A stretch of 64,000 nt of DNA from Flavobacterium aquidurense (GTDB lineage: Bacteria; Bacteroidota; Bacteroidia; Flavobacteriales; Flavobacteriaceae), in assembly GCA_900107365.1 (NCBI GenBank), contig FNPS01000003.1, positions 186,001 to 250,000 of the forward strand, read 5' to 3'. The first letter of the stretch is position 1, and every line of letters starts with the position of its first letter. This document shows positions 29,639 through 38,741 of the stretch, one piece after another. Both the position numbers and the translations under genes were made by a program. Below the pieces are notes generated by a model. That model had not been told where the DNA came from and made no database searches. It saw only the letters and a program-made list of their open reading frames with translations.

Positions 29639-29810
29639 ATCGTGTGTTTTGCTTTTTTTAAATGAAAAACAGAAGATAAAATCTCTCTAATTTTGGATTT
29701 TTTTCTCTGTTTTTTTTTATTATGTAATTTTTTAAAAGCTGATTAGTAATACTTTGGTTTTTTTTACGTTTTTTTAATCATTTGTTTTTATTGTATTACG
29801 GGAAACCGTA
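29639..29810. other. AT-rich gap after the antiterminator gene
   Basis: No reading frame or RNA gene is recognised. It holds several T runs and one small hairpin at its end (TACGG, GAAA loop, CCGTA, about 29797-29810), which could slow polymerase. Confidence 0.4.
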
Positions 29811-29841
29811 TTGAATAAATTGACTTAATATGTTATATTTG
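29811..29841 (+). promoter_or_regulatory. Promoter of the main polysaccharide operon
   Basis: TTG at 29811-29813, 20 bp, TATATTTG at 29834-29841, a full Bacteroidota-type promoter. The transcript would start near 29847 with a leader of about 88 bases before the ATG at 29935. Confidence 0.75.
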
Positions 29842-29854
29842 CCGAGAATATACT

Positions 29855-29905
29855 TTTTGGTAGCCAGGTAAATAAATGGGACTTGGAAGGGCGAAGCCAT
29901 GTGTT
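29855..29905 (+). promoter_or_regulatory. Structured leader, possible antiterminator recruitment site
   Basis: The leader contains CCAGGT (29864-29869) pairing with ACTTGG (29881-29886, one G-T wobble) and a small GGC-GAA-GCC hairpin (29890-29898). It is GC-richer than its surroundings. Position and base composition recall JUMPstart/ops leaders used by RfaH-type NusG paralogues (GGTAGC followed by GGGCGAAGC), but the match is loose. A role with the upstream UpxY-like protein is inference. Confidence 0.4.
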
Positions 29906-29934
29906 GTTATGAATAAAGCTAATATTTTTACTAA

Positions 29935-31218
29935 ATGAACGGAAACATAAAAATAGCTGTTATAGGTTTAGGTTATGTTGGTCTGCCTTTGGCAAGATTA
30001 TTTGCTACAAAGTATCCAGTTGTGGGATTTGATATTAATGAATCAAGAGTTGCCAGTTTAAAATCGGGAACAGATTCTACATTGGAAGTTGAAGATAGTG
30101 AATTGCAGAAAGTACTAGTTGACGAGCCTAATACTGAAATTGGATTGTTTTGCACTACTGCTTTAAATGATATTGCAGATTGCACTTATTTTGTAATAAC
30201 AGTCCCGACTCCTGTTGATAAAAATAATCGTCCAGATTTGACTCCATTATATAAATCAAGTGAATCTGTTGGTAAGATATTAAAAAAAGGAGATATCGTA
30301 ATTTATGAATCCACTGTTTATCCTGGTGTTACAGAAGAACAGTGTGTTCCTGTTTTAGAGAAAATTTCCGGTTTAAAATTTAATGTTGATTTTTTTGCAG
30401 GATATTCACCAGAAAGAATCAATCCTGGAGATAAAGAACATACGGTTGAGAAAATTTTAAAAGTAACTTCGGGATCAACTCCTGAAATTGGTTTAAAAGT
30501 TGATTCACTATATAAGTCTGTTATTACTGCAGGGACTCATTTAGCACCTTCAATAAAAGTAGCAGAAGCCGCTAAAGTTATCGAAAATTCTCAAAGAGAT
30601 ATTAATATTGCTTTTGTAAATGAACTAGCTAAAATATTCAATCTAATGAATATTGATACGCAGGAAGTATTAGCCGCTGCTGCTACAAAATGGAATTTTT
30701 TACCGTTCAAACCAGGACTAGTTGGCGGACATTGTATTGGGGTTGATCCTTACTATTTAGCACAAAGAGCACAAGAATTTGGCTATCATCCCGAAATAAT
30801 TTTGGCAGGACGCCGTTTGAATGATAGCATGGGAGAATATATCGCCTCGCAGGTCGTTAAATTAATGATTAAAAAAGGAATTTCTGTTAATGGAGCTAGC
30901 CTTTTAATGCTAGGAATTACCTTTAAAGAAAACTGTCCTGATGTTAGAAATACTAAAATTGTTGATGTAATAACAGCATTGACGGAATATGGAATATCAG
31001 TGACCACTTATGATCCTCTTGCTAATGCAAAAGATGTAAAAAAAGAATATAATTTAGTAACTGTTGACGCTGTACCAACTGATAAATTTGACGCTATTAT
31101 TTTAGGAGTTTCACATGCTGAATTTTTAAAATTAAATTTTTCAGACTTGCAAAAAGAAAACAGTTTATTATACGATGTAAAAGGAGTTTTAGGGGCTTTA
31201 GCTGATAATAGGTTATAA
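29935..31218 (+). CDS. UDP-N-acetyl-hexosamine 6-dehydrogenase, TviB/WbpO type
   Basis: Nucleotide-sugar dehydrogenase (427 aa), first gene of the main operon. It has IAVIGLGYVGLPLARLFA with an NAD motif at residues 7-20, VPTPVDKNNRPDLTPL, ESTVYPGVTEE, and the catalytic Cys267 in GLVGGHCIGVDPYYLA. These are features of WbpO/TviB, which oxidise UDP-GalNAc or UDP-GlcNAc to the uronic acid. With the WbpP-like epimerase at 26684 it predicts UDP-GalNAcA. Confidence 0.9.
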   Translation: MNGNIKIAVIGLGYVGLPLARLFATKYPVVGFDINESRVASLKSGTDSTLEVEDSELQKVLVDEPNTEIGLFCTTALNDIADCTYFVITVPTPVDKNNRPDLTPLYKSSESVGKILKKGDIVIYESTVYPGVTEEQCVPVLEKISGLKFNVDFFAGYSPERINPGDKEHTVEKILKVTSGSTPEIGLKVDSLYKSVITAGTHLAPSIKVAEAAKVIENSQRDINIAFVNELAKIFNLMNIDTQEVLAAAATKWNFLPFKPGLVGGHCIGVDPYYLAQRAQEFGYHPEIILAGRRLNDSMGEYIASQVVKLMIKKGISVNGASLLMLGITFKENCPDVRNTKIVDVITALTEYGISVTTYDPLANAKDVKKEYNLVTVDAVPTDKFDAIILGVSHAEFLKLNFSDLQKENSLLYDVKGVLGALADNRL

Positions 31219-31254
31219 GTATACTAAGATTCTTTTTTTTTATTCAAAACAAAT

Positions 31255-32262
31255 ATGAGCACACATAAATCAATTACACACGTAATTTTAACTGGCGGAG
31301 TAGGGAGCAGATTATGGCCACTTTCTCGTAAGAGCCAACCGAAACAATATTTAGAGATATTTGAAGGCAGATCCCTATTTGAGATAACAGTTGATCGTAA
31401 TAGTCATTTGGCTAATAAAGTTATGGTTGTAGGAAATGTTGATAATCATCATTTAAGTGGAAAGGTGATGGATAAGACTAATACTTCATATATCAACATT
31501 GTTGAAGCAACTCCTAGAAATACAGCTGCTGCAATTGCATTCGCTGCATTTGCTTCAGATGCTAATGATATATTAATTGTTACCCCATCAGATCATATTA
31601 TTGATTTAATGGATAACTACAATCAAGCTATAAATGAAGCGGTTTCAAAAGCTGAAGAAGGTTTTATTGTTACATTCGGAGTTGTTCCTACTAAACCTGA
31701 AACAGGTTATGGATATATAGAAGCAAAAGGAGATAAGGTAATTTCTTTTCGTGAAAAGCCAAATGAAACAACAGCAAAAGATTTTATTTCGAAAGGTAAT
31801 TTTCTATGGAATAGTGGAATGTTTTGTTTCAAAGCTGGAGTTCTTTTAGAAGAATTGAAACAATTTCAACCAGACGTTTATGAAAAATCTAAAGCCGTAT
31901 GGGAATCCAGTAAGGAAGGTTTTTTAGATTTTGATTTGTCATTAGAAATTCCATCAATTAGTATTGATTATGCTGTGATGGAACGCAGTAAAAAAATAAA
32001 AGTAGTTCCAGCTTCCTTTTCATGGTCGGACTTAGGCTCATTTGAATCAGTTTATGATTATTTGGTACTAAAAGGTCATCCAGTTGATCAAAATGGTAAT
32101 ATGGTTATAGGGTGCGAAAAGCATACTACTTTTTTAGGATTAAAAAATACTATTTTTGTTTATACAGATTCAGCTAATCTAATTTTGCAGAAAGAAAATT
32201 CACAAGATGTAAAAGATATATATAGTGAATTAGAAAGACAAAATTCAGATTTGTTAAACTAA
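31255..32262 (+). CDS. manC: Mannose-1-phosphate guanylyltransferase
   Basis: Nucleotidyltransferase making GDP-mannose (335 aa). The signature ILTGGVGSRLWPLSR is at residues 12-26 with PKQYLEIF after it, and TPSDHII and FREKP follow. It is the short form without the C-terminal phosphomannose isomerase cupin. No phosphomannomutase, gmd or fucose-synthase gene is in the window, so the final GDP-sugar is unknown. Confidence 0.9.
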   Translation: MSTHKSITHVILTGGVGSRLWPLSRKSQPKQYLEIFEGRSLFEITVDRNSHLANKVMVVGNVDNHHLSGKVMDKTNTSYINIVEATPRNTAAAIAFAAFASDANDILIVTPSDHIIDLMDNYNQAINEAVSKAEEGFIVTFGVVPTKPETGYGYIEAKGDKVISFREKPNETTAKDFISKGNFLWNSGMFCFKAGVLLEELKQFQPDVYEKSKAVWESSKEGFLDFDLSLEIPSISIDYAVMERSKKIKVVPASFSWSDLGSFESVYDYLVLKGHPVDQNGNMVIGCEKHTTFLGLKNTIFVYTDSANLILQKENSQDVKDIYSELERQNSDLLN

Positions 32263-32271
32263 AAGAAAAAA

Positions 32272-33321
32272 ATGAAAAAGATACTTATAACAGGAGGTGC
32301 CGGTTTTATTGGATCGCACGTGATAAGACGATTTGTGACTAAATATCCAGAATATCAGATTTTTAATTTAGATGCATTGACTTATGCAGGTAATTTAGAG
32401 AATATTAAAGATATTGAAAATCAACCTAATTATAGTTTTGTAAAAGGAGATATCGTTGACGAGGCTTTTATTAATGAACTTTTTTCACTTCACAATTTTG
32501 ACGGAGTCGTGCATTTAGCTGCTGAGTCTCATGTTGATCGTTCTATTGAAGATCCATTAGCATTTGTAAAGACAAATGTTATTGGTACCATGAATTTGCT
32601 TAATGCGGCAAAAAATCAATGGAAAAATAATTTTGAAGGTAAGCGTTTTTATCATATCAGTACAGATGAAGTTTATGGTTCACTAGGACCAGAAGGGCTT
32701 TTTACAGAAACGACCTCCTATGATCCTAATTCACCTTATTCAGCTTCAAAAGCAAGTTCGGATCATTTTGTTAGGGCTTATGGTGAAACATATGGTTTTC
32801 CATATGTACTAACTAATTGTTCTAATAATTATGGTTCATACCATTTTCCGGAGAAACTAATTCCTCTTTTTATCAATAATATTATTAATAATAAGCCATT
32901 GCCTGTTTATGGTGATGGAAATTATACACGTGATTGGCTATTTGTGGAAGATCATGCCATTGCGATAGATTTAGTTTTTCATGAAGGAAAAAACCACGAA
33001 ACCTATAATATTGGTGGTTTTAATGAATGGAAGAATATTGACTTAGTTAAATTGCTTTGCCAAATTATGGATCAAAAATTAGGAAGACAAGAAGGTACTT
33101 CTCAAGAGTTGATCACATATGTAAAAGACAGACCTGGTCATGATTTACGTTATGCTATTGACGCTTCAAAAATTAATAAAGAATTGGGTTGGAAGCCTTC
33201 TGTAACATTTGAAGAAGGTCTGGAGAAAACCATTAATTGGTATTTGAATAATGAAGACTGGCTTCAAAATGTTACCTCTGGTTCTTATAAAGATTATTAT
33301 CAAAAACAATATTCAGTATAA
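32272..33321 (+). CDS. rfbB: dTDP-glucose 4,6-dehydratase
   Basis: Extended SDR (349 aa) forming dTDP-4-keto-6-deoxyglucose. It has GGAGFIGSHVIRRF at residues 7-20, the dehydratase triad segment STDEVYGSLG, and Tyr156/Lys160 in SPYSASKASSDH. The other dTDP-rhamnose genes (rfbC, rfbD, rfbA) lie 28 kb downstream. Together the four are complete for dTDP-L-rhamnose. Confidence 0.95.
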   Translation: MKKILITGGAGFIGSHVIRRFVTKYPEYQIFNLDALTYAGNLENIKDIENQPNYSFVKGDIVDEAFINELFSLHNFDGVVHLAAESHVDRSIEDPLAFVKTNVIGTMNLLNAAKNQWKNNFEGKRFYHISTDEVYGSLGPEGLFTETTSYDPNSPYSASKASSDHFVRAYGETYGFPYVLTNCSNNYGSYHFPEKLIPLFINNIINNKPLPVYGDGNYTRDWLFVEDHAIAIDLVFHEGKNHETYNIGGFNEWKNIDLVKLLCQIMDQKLGRQEGTSQELITYVKDRPGHDLRYAIDASKINKELGWKPSVTFEEGLEKTINWYLNNEDWLQNVTSGSYKDYYQKQYSV

Positions 33322-33367
33322 AATTATTCTATTTGAACCCAATATTAAGGTTAAATTATTACTCTAT

Positions 33368-35803
33368 ATGAAAAAAATACCATACGTTCTTACGCTTTTT
33401 TTTATTTTATTAATGTGTTTTAATGCGAAGGCACAAGATATACTTAAATCTAAAGATTTAAGTACAATACAAGTTGATTATTTGTCTGATGACGATTTGG
33501 CTAAGATTAGTGCTCAGTTAAAGAGTAATAATACTACTATTGATCAGGCTGAGCCAATGGCCTTGTCAAAGGGTATGAGTTCAGCTGAATTTAATAAATT
33601 AAGGTTGAAGCTTGCTCAATATGAGAAAAAAAACACTAAAAACACTGATGCGGAAAAAGAGACAGTGAAAACTCCCGAGAAAGATACAGAATTTGGTAGA
33701 AAACAAGAGAAAATAAAAAATGAGAAGATTAAAGATTCTGTTAATGCATTGATTTTTGGTTCCGAATTGTTTGATAATCCTACGTTAAATTTTGAGCCAG
33801 ATTTGAAATTGGCAACGCCTATGAACTATATATTAGGGCCTGGTGACGAATTGCAGGTTAGTGTTTATGGTGTTCAGGAATATAATGAAAGTATTCCTGT
33901 TAGTGTTGAGGGAAAAATTACAATTCAATATGTCGGTCAAATTGCTGTTTCAGGTATGTCTATAGAAGCAGCTACTCAAAAAATAAAAGCAGCTATTGCT
34001 CGAGTATATAGTACTGTTCGATCGGGTCAGTCGCAAGTTAGTGTTAGTTTAGGACGTATTCGTACTATTAAAGTCACAGTCGTTGGAGGCAAGCAGCCAG
34101 GTAATTATTCGATTTCTTCCCTAGCTACGGTGTATAATGCTTTGCATCTGGCAGGTGGTCCAGGTAAAAATGGAAGTTACAGGAATATTGAACTAATTCG
34201 AAACAATAAAGTTTATAAAAATATTGATATTTATAGATTTTTGGTAAAAGGAGATCAATCTGATAATTTTAGTTTGAAAGACAATGATGTAATTAGAATC
34301 CCTGCTTACAGCCAAAGAGTTACGGTTGAAGGAGAAGTAAAACGCCCAGGGATTTTCGAAATGAAACAGGGTGAAAAATTTTCGGATTTATTAAATTTTG
34401 CTTCAGGATTTAATGAATTTGCTTATACAGCTTCTGTAAATGTAATGCAAAAAACTGGTAAAGAATTTAAAGTCCATGATATCAACGAAAGCGAATACAA
34501 TTCTTATTTACCTCAATCTGGAGATGTATTCCGAATTACTAAAATTTTAAATCGATTTGAGAATCGTATTAAAATTGAAGGGGCAGTTTTTAGACCAGAT
34601 TATTATTCTTATAGTGAAGGAATGAGAATTTCTGATCTTATTACAAGGGCTGAAGGGCTTAAAGAAGATGCCTATACAAAACGAGCAAGAATTATTCGTT
34701 TAAAAACAGATTTGACAACAGAAATTGTAAATGTTGATTTGAGTGCAGCGCTGTCAGGAGATTTAAATGCTGATATAGAATTGAAAAGAGAAGATATTAT
34801 TACTGTATATTCAATTTTAGATTTTAGAGAAGAATATAAAGTTACAATAGATGGTGAAGTAAAAAATCCAGGCGAATACGAGTATTTTGAAAATCTCACT
34901 TTAAATGATTTAGTTGTACAAGTTGGAGGCTTAACAGGGTCAGCTTCAAAAAGAGTTGAAATCGCAAGAATGATTAAATCTGATGTAATTGATGATGCTG
35001 ATCCAAAGCGTATTGAATTAGTGGAATTTGAAATTACAGCAGATAATAATGAACAAATTAAAAATTTTGTTTTAAAACCATTTGATGTTATTAATATTCG
35101 GAGAATGGCAGTTTATGAGAAACCACAAATGGTTATCGTTAGTGGAGCAGTGGGTTATCCTGGTAAATATGTTTTAGCGAACAAAAAGGAAACCGTTTAT
35201 AATGTTGTCATGAGAGCGGGAGGGCTAACTTCGATTGCTAATTTGGACGGGATGAAAATTAAAAGACCAATCAAACAGGAGCAAATTGATCAATTAGAGA
35301 GTATTGATTTGAATTTATCAAAAAACGATACATTAAAAGAAAAATTAACCAAAAAATTAAAAGAAGAATTAAAATATGCTACTATTCCGGTAAATTGGGA
35401 AAAAATTGTAAAAGATAAAAATCATTATTCTAATGTAACTTTGTTTCCAGGAGATGAAATTGAAGTTGCAGTTTATAATGAAGGAGTTAAAGTTACAGGT
35501 AATGTGTTATTAACTTCTGAAATACCATATAGAATTGGAAAAGGGTTTCGATATTATATAGATGCAGTAGGAGGTGTAGATAGTAAAGGCTGGAAGAAAA
35601 AAGCGTATATTATTTACCCAAATGGGAAAGCTGATGTAACAAAATCATTTTTATTCTTTAGATCATATCCAAATGTGGAACCAGATTCTCAAATTGTGAT
35701 TCCTGAAAAACCTGAAACTAAGAAAATGAGTACTGGAGAATGGGTAAGTATTGGTAGTGTTCTTACTAGTTTAGCATTATTAATTGTTACAGCTTTTAAA
35801 TAG
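33368..35803 (+). CDS. Multi-SLBB polysaccharide export protein
   Basis: Large envelope protein (811 aa). I take the ATG at 33368, which gives a good signal peptide (MKKIPYVLTLFFILLMCFNAKAQ region, cleavage after AQ); an upstream in-frame start would overlap rfbB and lose it. A coiled, charged stretch lies at about residues 85-125. The export domain follows (YILGPGDELQVSVYG near 160), then repeated SLBB-type units (VVGGKQPGNYSI, VEGEVKRPGIFEM, IEGAVFRPDYYS, IDGEVKNPGEYEY, VSGAVGYPGKYVL). A hydrophobic segment ends the protein. It pairs with the Wzz-like gene 9 bp downstream, a second export module in the locus. Confidence 0.9.
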   Translation: MKKIPYVLTLFFILLMCFNAKAQDILKSKDLSTIQVDYLSDDDLAKISAQLKSNNTTIDQAEPMALSKGMSSAEFNKLRLKLAQYEKKNTKNTDAEKETVKTPEKDTEFGRKQEKIKNEKIKDSVNALIFGSELFDNPTLNFEPDLKLATPMNYILGPGDELQVSVYGVQEYNESIPVSVEGKITIQYVGQIAVSGMSIEAATQKIKAAIARVYSTVRSGQSQVSVSLGRIRTIKVTVVGGKQPGNYSISSLATVYNALHLAGGPGKNGSYRNIELIRNNKVYKNIDIYRFLVKGDQSDNFSLKDNDVIRIPAYSQRVTVEGEVKRPGIFEMKQGEKFSDLLNFASGFNEFAYTASVNVMQKTGKEFKVHDINESEYNSYLPQSGDVFRITKILNRFENRIKIEGAVFRPDYYSYSEGMRISDLITRAEGLKEDAYTKRARIIRLKTDLTTEIVNVDLSAALSGDLNADIELKREDIITVYSILDFREEYKVTIDGEVKNPGEYEYFENLTLNDLVVQVGGLTGSASKRVEIARMIKSDVIDDADPKRIELVEFEITADNNEQIKNFVLKPFDVINIRRMAVYEKPQMVIVSGAVGYPGKYVLANKKETVYNVVMRAGGLTSIANLDGMKIKRPIKQEQIDQLESIDLNLSKNDTLKEKLTKKLKEELKYATIPVNWEKIVKDKNHYSNVTLFPGDEIEVAVYNEGVKVTGNVLLTSEIPYRIGKGFRYYIDAVGGVDSKGWKKKAYIIYPNGKADVTKSFLFFRSYPNVEPDSQIVIPEKPETKKMSTGEWVSIGSVLTSLALLIVTAFK

Positions 35804-35812
35804 AAGACTTAC

Positions 35813-36883
35813 ATGGAAAAAAAGGCAACCGAAAACGATGAAATTTCGTTAAATGAATTAATACAAAAAGTAAAAGAATGGTATTTGTATTTGCTTTTAA
35901 AATGGAAAATGATTTTTTTAGCTGGGATAGTTGGGGCAGGGTGTGGTGTAATTTATTCACTTATTACAAAACCAATCTATACTGCTACATTAACATTTGC
36001 TTTAGAGGATGATAAGGGAGGGGGTGGAATTGGTGGAGCTTTGGGTTTAGCAAGTTCATTTGGATTAGATTTAGGAGGAAGTGGAGGAGGAATTTTTACT
36101 GGTTCTAATTTGACTGAATTGTTCAAGTCAAGATCAATGGTGGAGAAAACCCTACTGATGCCAGTTAATGTAAATGGAAAGTTAATTTCCTTAGCAGAAA
36201 TGTATATTCAGGAAAATAAATGGAGAAAAAATTGGTCTGAAGAACCAAAATTTGCTGCAATTAAATTTTTGCCTAACGCCAATCGCGAAAAGTTTACACG
36301 TGCAGAAGATAGCATAATGGGAATTATGTATTCGAATTTATCTAAGGGAGGTCTTGCAGTGGGACAGAAAGATAAAAAAATTGCGATAATTAGTATAGAT
36401 GTTTCTTCCACAAATGAGTTGTTTTCAAAGTACTTTTGTGAGGCTTTAGCCAGACAGGTTGGAACATTTTATGTTACAACAAAAAGTAAAAAAGCAAGAA
36501 TTAATATGAATATTTTGGAGCGACAAGTTGATTCGATTAGAAGAGAACTTAACGGTGCTATAACCGGTGTTGCTGTAGCGAATGATAATGCTTTTAATTT
36601 AAATCCTGCAATGAATGTTCGTAGGGCACCATCCGCTCGAAGACAAGTTGATGTTCAGGCTAATACAGCGATTTTAACAGAGTTAGTAAAGCAGGCAGAA
36701 TTAGCGAAAGTAACATTGCGAAAAGAAACTCCATTAATTCAGGTGATTGATAGACCAATTTTACCTTTAGCTAAAGAAAGATTTGGTAAGGCAAAAGGAA
36801 TTTTGATTGGGGGATTTTTAGCTGGTTTTTTAATGATATTCTATTTAATCTTTAGAAAGATTTTAAAAACCTTAGTTATATAA
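35813..36883 (+). CDS. Wzz-like chain-length determinant without kinase domain
   Basis: Inner-membrane polysaccharide co-polymerase (356 aa). Membrane segments lie at about residues 33-53 and 328-347, flanking a periplasmic region that includes a Gly-rich stretch near 67-95 (GGGGIGGALGLASS) and helical parts. No nucleotide-binding domain is present, unlike the Wzc-like protein at 24232. It likely sets the length of the Wzy-made polymer together with the SLBB protein before it. Confidence 0.85.
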   Translation: MEKKATENDEISLNELIQKVKEWYLYLLLKWKMIFLAGIVGAGCGVIYSLITKPIYTATLTFALEDDKGGGGIGGALGLASSFGLDLGGSGGGIFTGSNLTELFKSRSMVEKTLLMPVNVNGKLISLAEMYIQENKWRKNWSEEPKFAAIKFLPNANREKFTRAEDSIMGIMYSNLSKGGLAVGQKDKKIAIISIDVSSTNELFSKYFCEALARQVGTFYVTTKSKKARINMNILERQVDSIRRELNGAITGVAVANDNAFNLNPAMNVRRAPSARRQVDVQANTAILTELVKQAELAKVTLRKETPLIQVIDRPILPLAKERFGKAKGILIGGFLAGFLMIFYLIFRKILKTLVI

Positions 36884-36910
36884 TTAATTGCTTTTGTCGT
36901 AAAAAACACA

Positions 36911-37939
36911 ATGAAAAATTATACTTTAAAAGTTCAGCAAATCATAAAAGAGACTGAAGATACTATTACGTTGTGTTTTAAGCAACCTGGGTTAAAAAAG
37001 GTTAAATATCTCGCAGGTCAATATTTAACATTACAATTTAGAATTAATGGTAGAAGATATATTAGACCTTATTCTTTCTCATCAACTCCCACAATTGATT
37101 CAACTCTTAATGTTACAGTAAAACGTGTACCAGGTGGAATTGTTTCTAATTATATTAATGACAATGTAAAAGTTGATGATGTAATTGAAGTGCAAGAGCC
37201 ATTAGGGGATTTTATTTTTGAAGAAGAAGAGTCAGTGAAATCTGTTGTTTTTTGGGGGGTTGGAAGTGGTATAACACCTCTTTTTTCTATGATAAAATTT
37301 TTATTAACTGGCCAGCCACTAGTTAATATTCATCTAGTTTATGGAAATAAATCTAAAGCATCAATAATTTTTCAGGATGAATTAGAGAAATTTAAGCAAA
37401 CTTATCCAAATCGTTTTAAAATTTATTATTTCTACTCAAAAGAAGAATTTTTTAATAATGACTCGCATAATTTTCATGGAAGGATTAATTCAAATTTTAT
37501 AAGAGAGTTACTTACAAAGATAGATGAGCCAACAAGACATTATGTTTGCGGGCCTATTGGACTAAAAGACACAATTAAAGATTCATTGATTAGTATTTCA
37601 GGGAATTTAGATAATTTATTTTCCGAAGATTTTGAGATTGTTAAAAATCCCGAAGATTTTAAAGAAATAAGTAAGCAAGATATCAAATTGAATTTTAAAG
37701 GTATTGAAAATATGGTTACTATTAATAAAGGAAATTCAATACTTGAGGAAGCATTAGAAATTGGAATTGAATTGCCTTATTCATGTCAAACGGGAAACTG
37801 TAGTACTTGTAAAGCAACTCTTAAATCAGGAGAAATAAAAATGATTGGCTTAAGTAAGCCTAGGACTGATTTAAACGATAATGAATATTTATTATGTTGT
37901 AGCTACCCGCTAACAAATAATGTTTATGTTGAGATATAA
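36911..37939 (+). CDS. Ferredoxin-NAD(P)H reductase, probable CDP-6-deoxy-glucoseen reductase (E3)
   Basis: Flavo-iron-sulfur reductase (342 aa). The FAD domain (residues 1-100) has RRYIRPYSFSSTP; the NAD domain has FWGVGSGITPLFSMI near 115 and YVCGPIGLKD near 210. A plant-type [2Fe-2S] domain is at the C terminus, with the ligands in SCQTGNCSTC and a final Cys in LLCC. It precedes rfbF and rfbG as ddhD does in Yersinia and Salmonella, so it should supply electrons to RfbH. Known AscD/DdhD carry the ferredoxin domain at the N terminus; here the order is reversed. Confidence 0.8.
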   Translation: MKNYTLKVQQIIKETEDTITLCFKQPGLKKVKYLAGQYLTLQFRINGRRYIRPYSFSSTPTIDSTLNVTVKRVPGGIVSNYINDNVKVDDVIEVQEPLGDFIFEEEESVKSVVFWGVGSGITPLFSMIKFLLTGQPLVNIHLVYGNKSKASIIFQDELEKFKQTYPNRFKIYYFYSKEEFFNNDSHNFHGRINSNFIRELLTKIDEPTRHYVCGPIGLKDTIKDSLISISGNLDNLFSEDFEIVKNPEDFKEISKQDIKLNFKGIENMVTINKGNSILEEALEIGIELPYSCQTGNCSTCKATLKSGEIKMIGLSKPRTDLNDNEYLLCCSYPLTNNVYVEI

Positions 37940-37964
37940 TAACCATTAATAACAAAATAAAATA

Positions 37965-38741
37965 ATGAAAGTAGTAATTTTTGCAGGTGGTTTTGGAACT
38001 CGCCTTATGGAAGAAACTGAGGCAAGGCCTAAACCAATGGTGGAAATTGGAGGTAAACCCATTTTGTGGCATATTTTGAAAATGTACGAGCAACATGGTT
38101 ACAATGAGTTTGTTATCTGTTTAGGATATAAAGCGACTTTTATTAAAGAATACTTTTATAATTATTATTTGCATAATTCTGATGTAACAATTGAATTGGC
38201 CAATAATAATATTAATGTCCATTATTCCGAAACTGAATCTTTCAAAGTCACATTGATCGATACTGGTCTTCATACAAATACAGCGGGAAGGTTGAAACGT
38301 ATTAAAAAATATGTAAAAGATGAAACTTTTATGCTTACCTATGGAGATGGTGTTGCGGATGTGAATTTGTCTGAATTACTTGAATTTCATAAGTCACATG
38401 GTAGATTGGCTACACTAACAAGTGTTCAGGTCCCAGGGCGTTTTGGGAATTTGGAAATAGGTAATGAAGGTGAGGTCGATAGTTTTGTGGAAAAACCAGC
38501 TGGTGATGGAATGTGGATTAATGGAGGTTTTTTTGTTTTAGAACCAGGAATTTTTGAATATCTTGAATATGATGTTGAGGATGTTCAATGGGAAAAAGAG
38601 CCTTTAGGAGCTATTGCTAAGGATCAACAATTAGCTGCTTACAGACACAACGGATTTTGGAAGTGTATGGATGCTTTAAGGGATAGGGTTGAATTGGAAG
38701 CAATGTGGAATTCTGGAAATGCAAAATGGAAAACATGGTAG
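37965..38741 (+). CDS. rfbF: Glucose-1-phosphate cytidylyltransferase
   Basis: Nucleotidyltransferase making CDP-glucose, the first step to CDP-3,6-dideoxyhexoses (258 aa). It starts MKVVIFAGGFGTRLMEETEARPKPMVEIGGKP-like residues with the signature GGFGTRL at 8-14, and has LTYGDGVADVN and WINGGFFVLEP typical of RfbF/DdhA. rfbG overlaps its end. Confidence 0.96.
   Translation: MKVVIFAGGFGTRLMEETEARPKPMVEIGGKPILWHILKMYEQHGYNEFVICLGYKATFIKEYFYNYYLHNSDVTIELANNNINVHYSETESFKVTLIDTGLHTNTAGRLKRIKKYVKDETFMLTYGDGVADVNLSELLEFHKSHGRLATLTSVQVPGRFGNLEIGNEGEVDSFVEKPAGDGMWINGGFFVLEPGIFEYLEYDVEDVQWEKEPLGAIAKDQQLAAYRHNGFWKCMDALRDRVELEAMWNSGNAKWKTW

Noticed and set aside
29855-29905. A true JUMPstart/ops element
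   Set aside because: Only short words agree (GGTAGC, GGGCGAAGC); the spacing and the full consensus do not, so it is kept only as a loose resemblance.
33251-33367. Upstream in-frame start for the multi-SLBB protein
   Set aside because: It overlaps the end of rfbB and would bury a clear signal peptide that begins at 33368.
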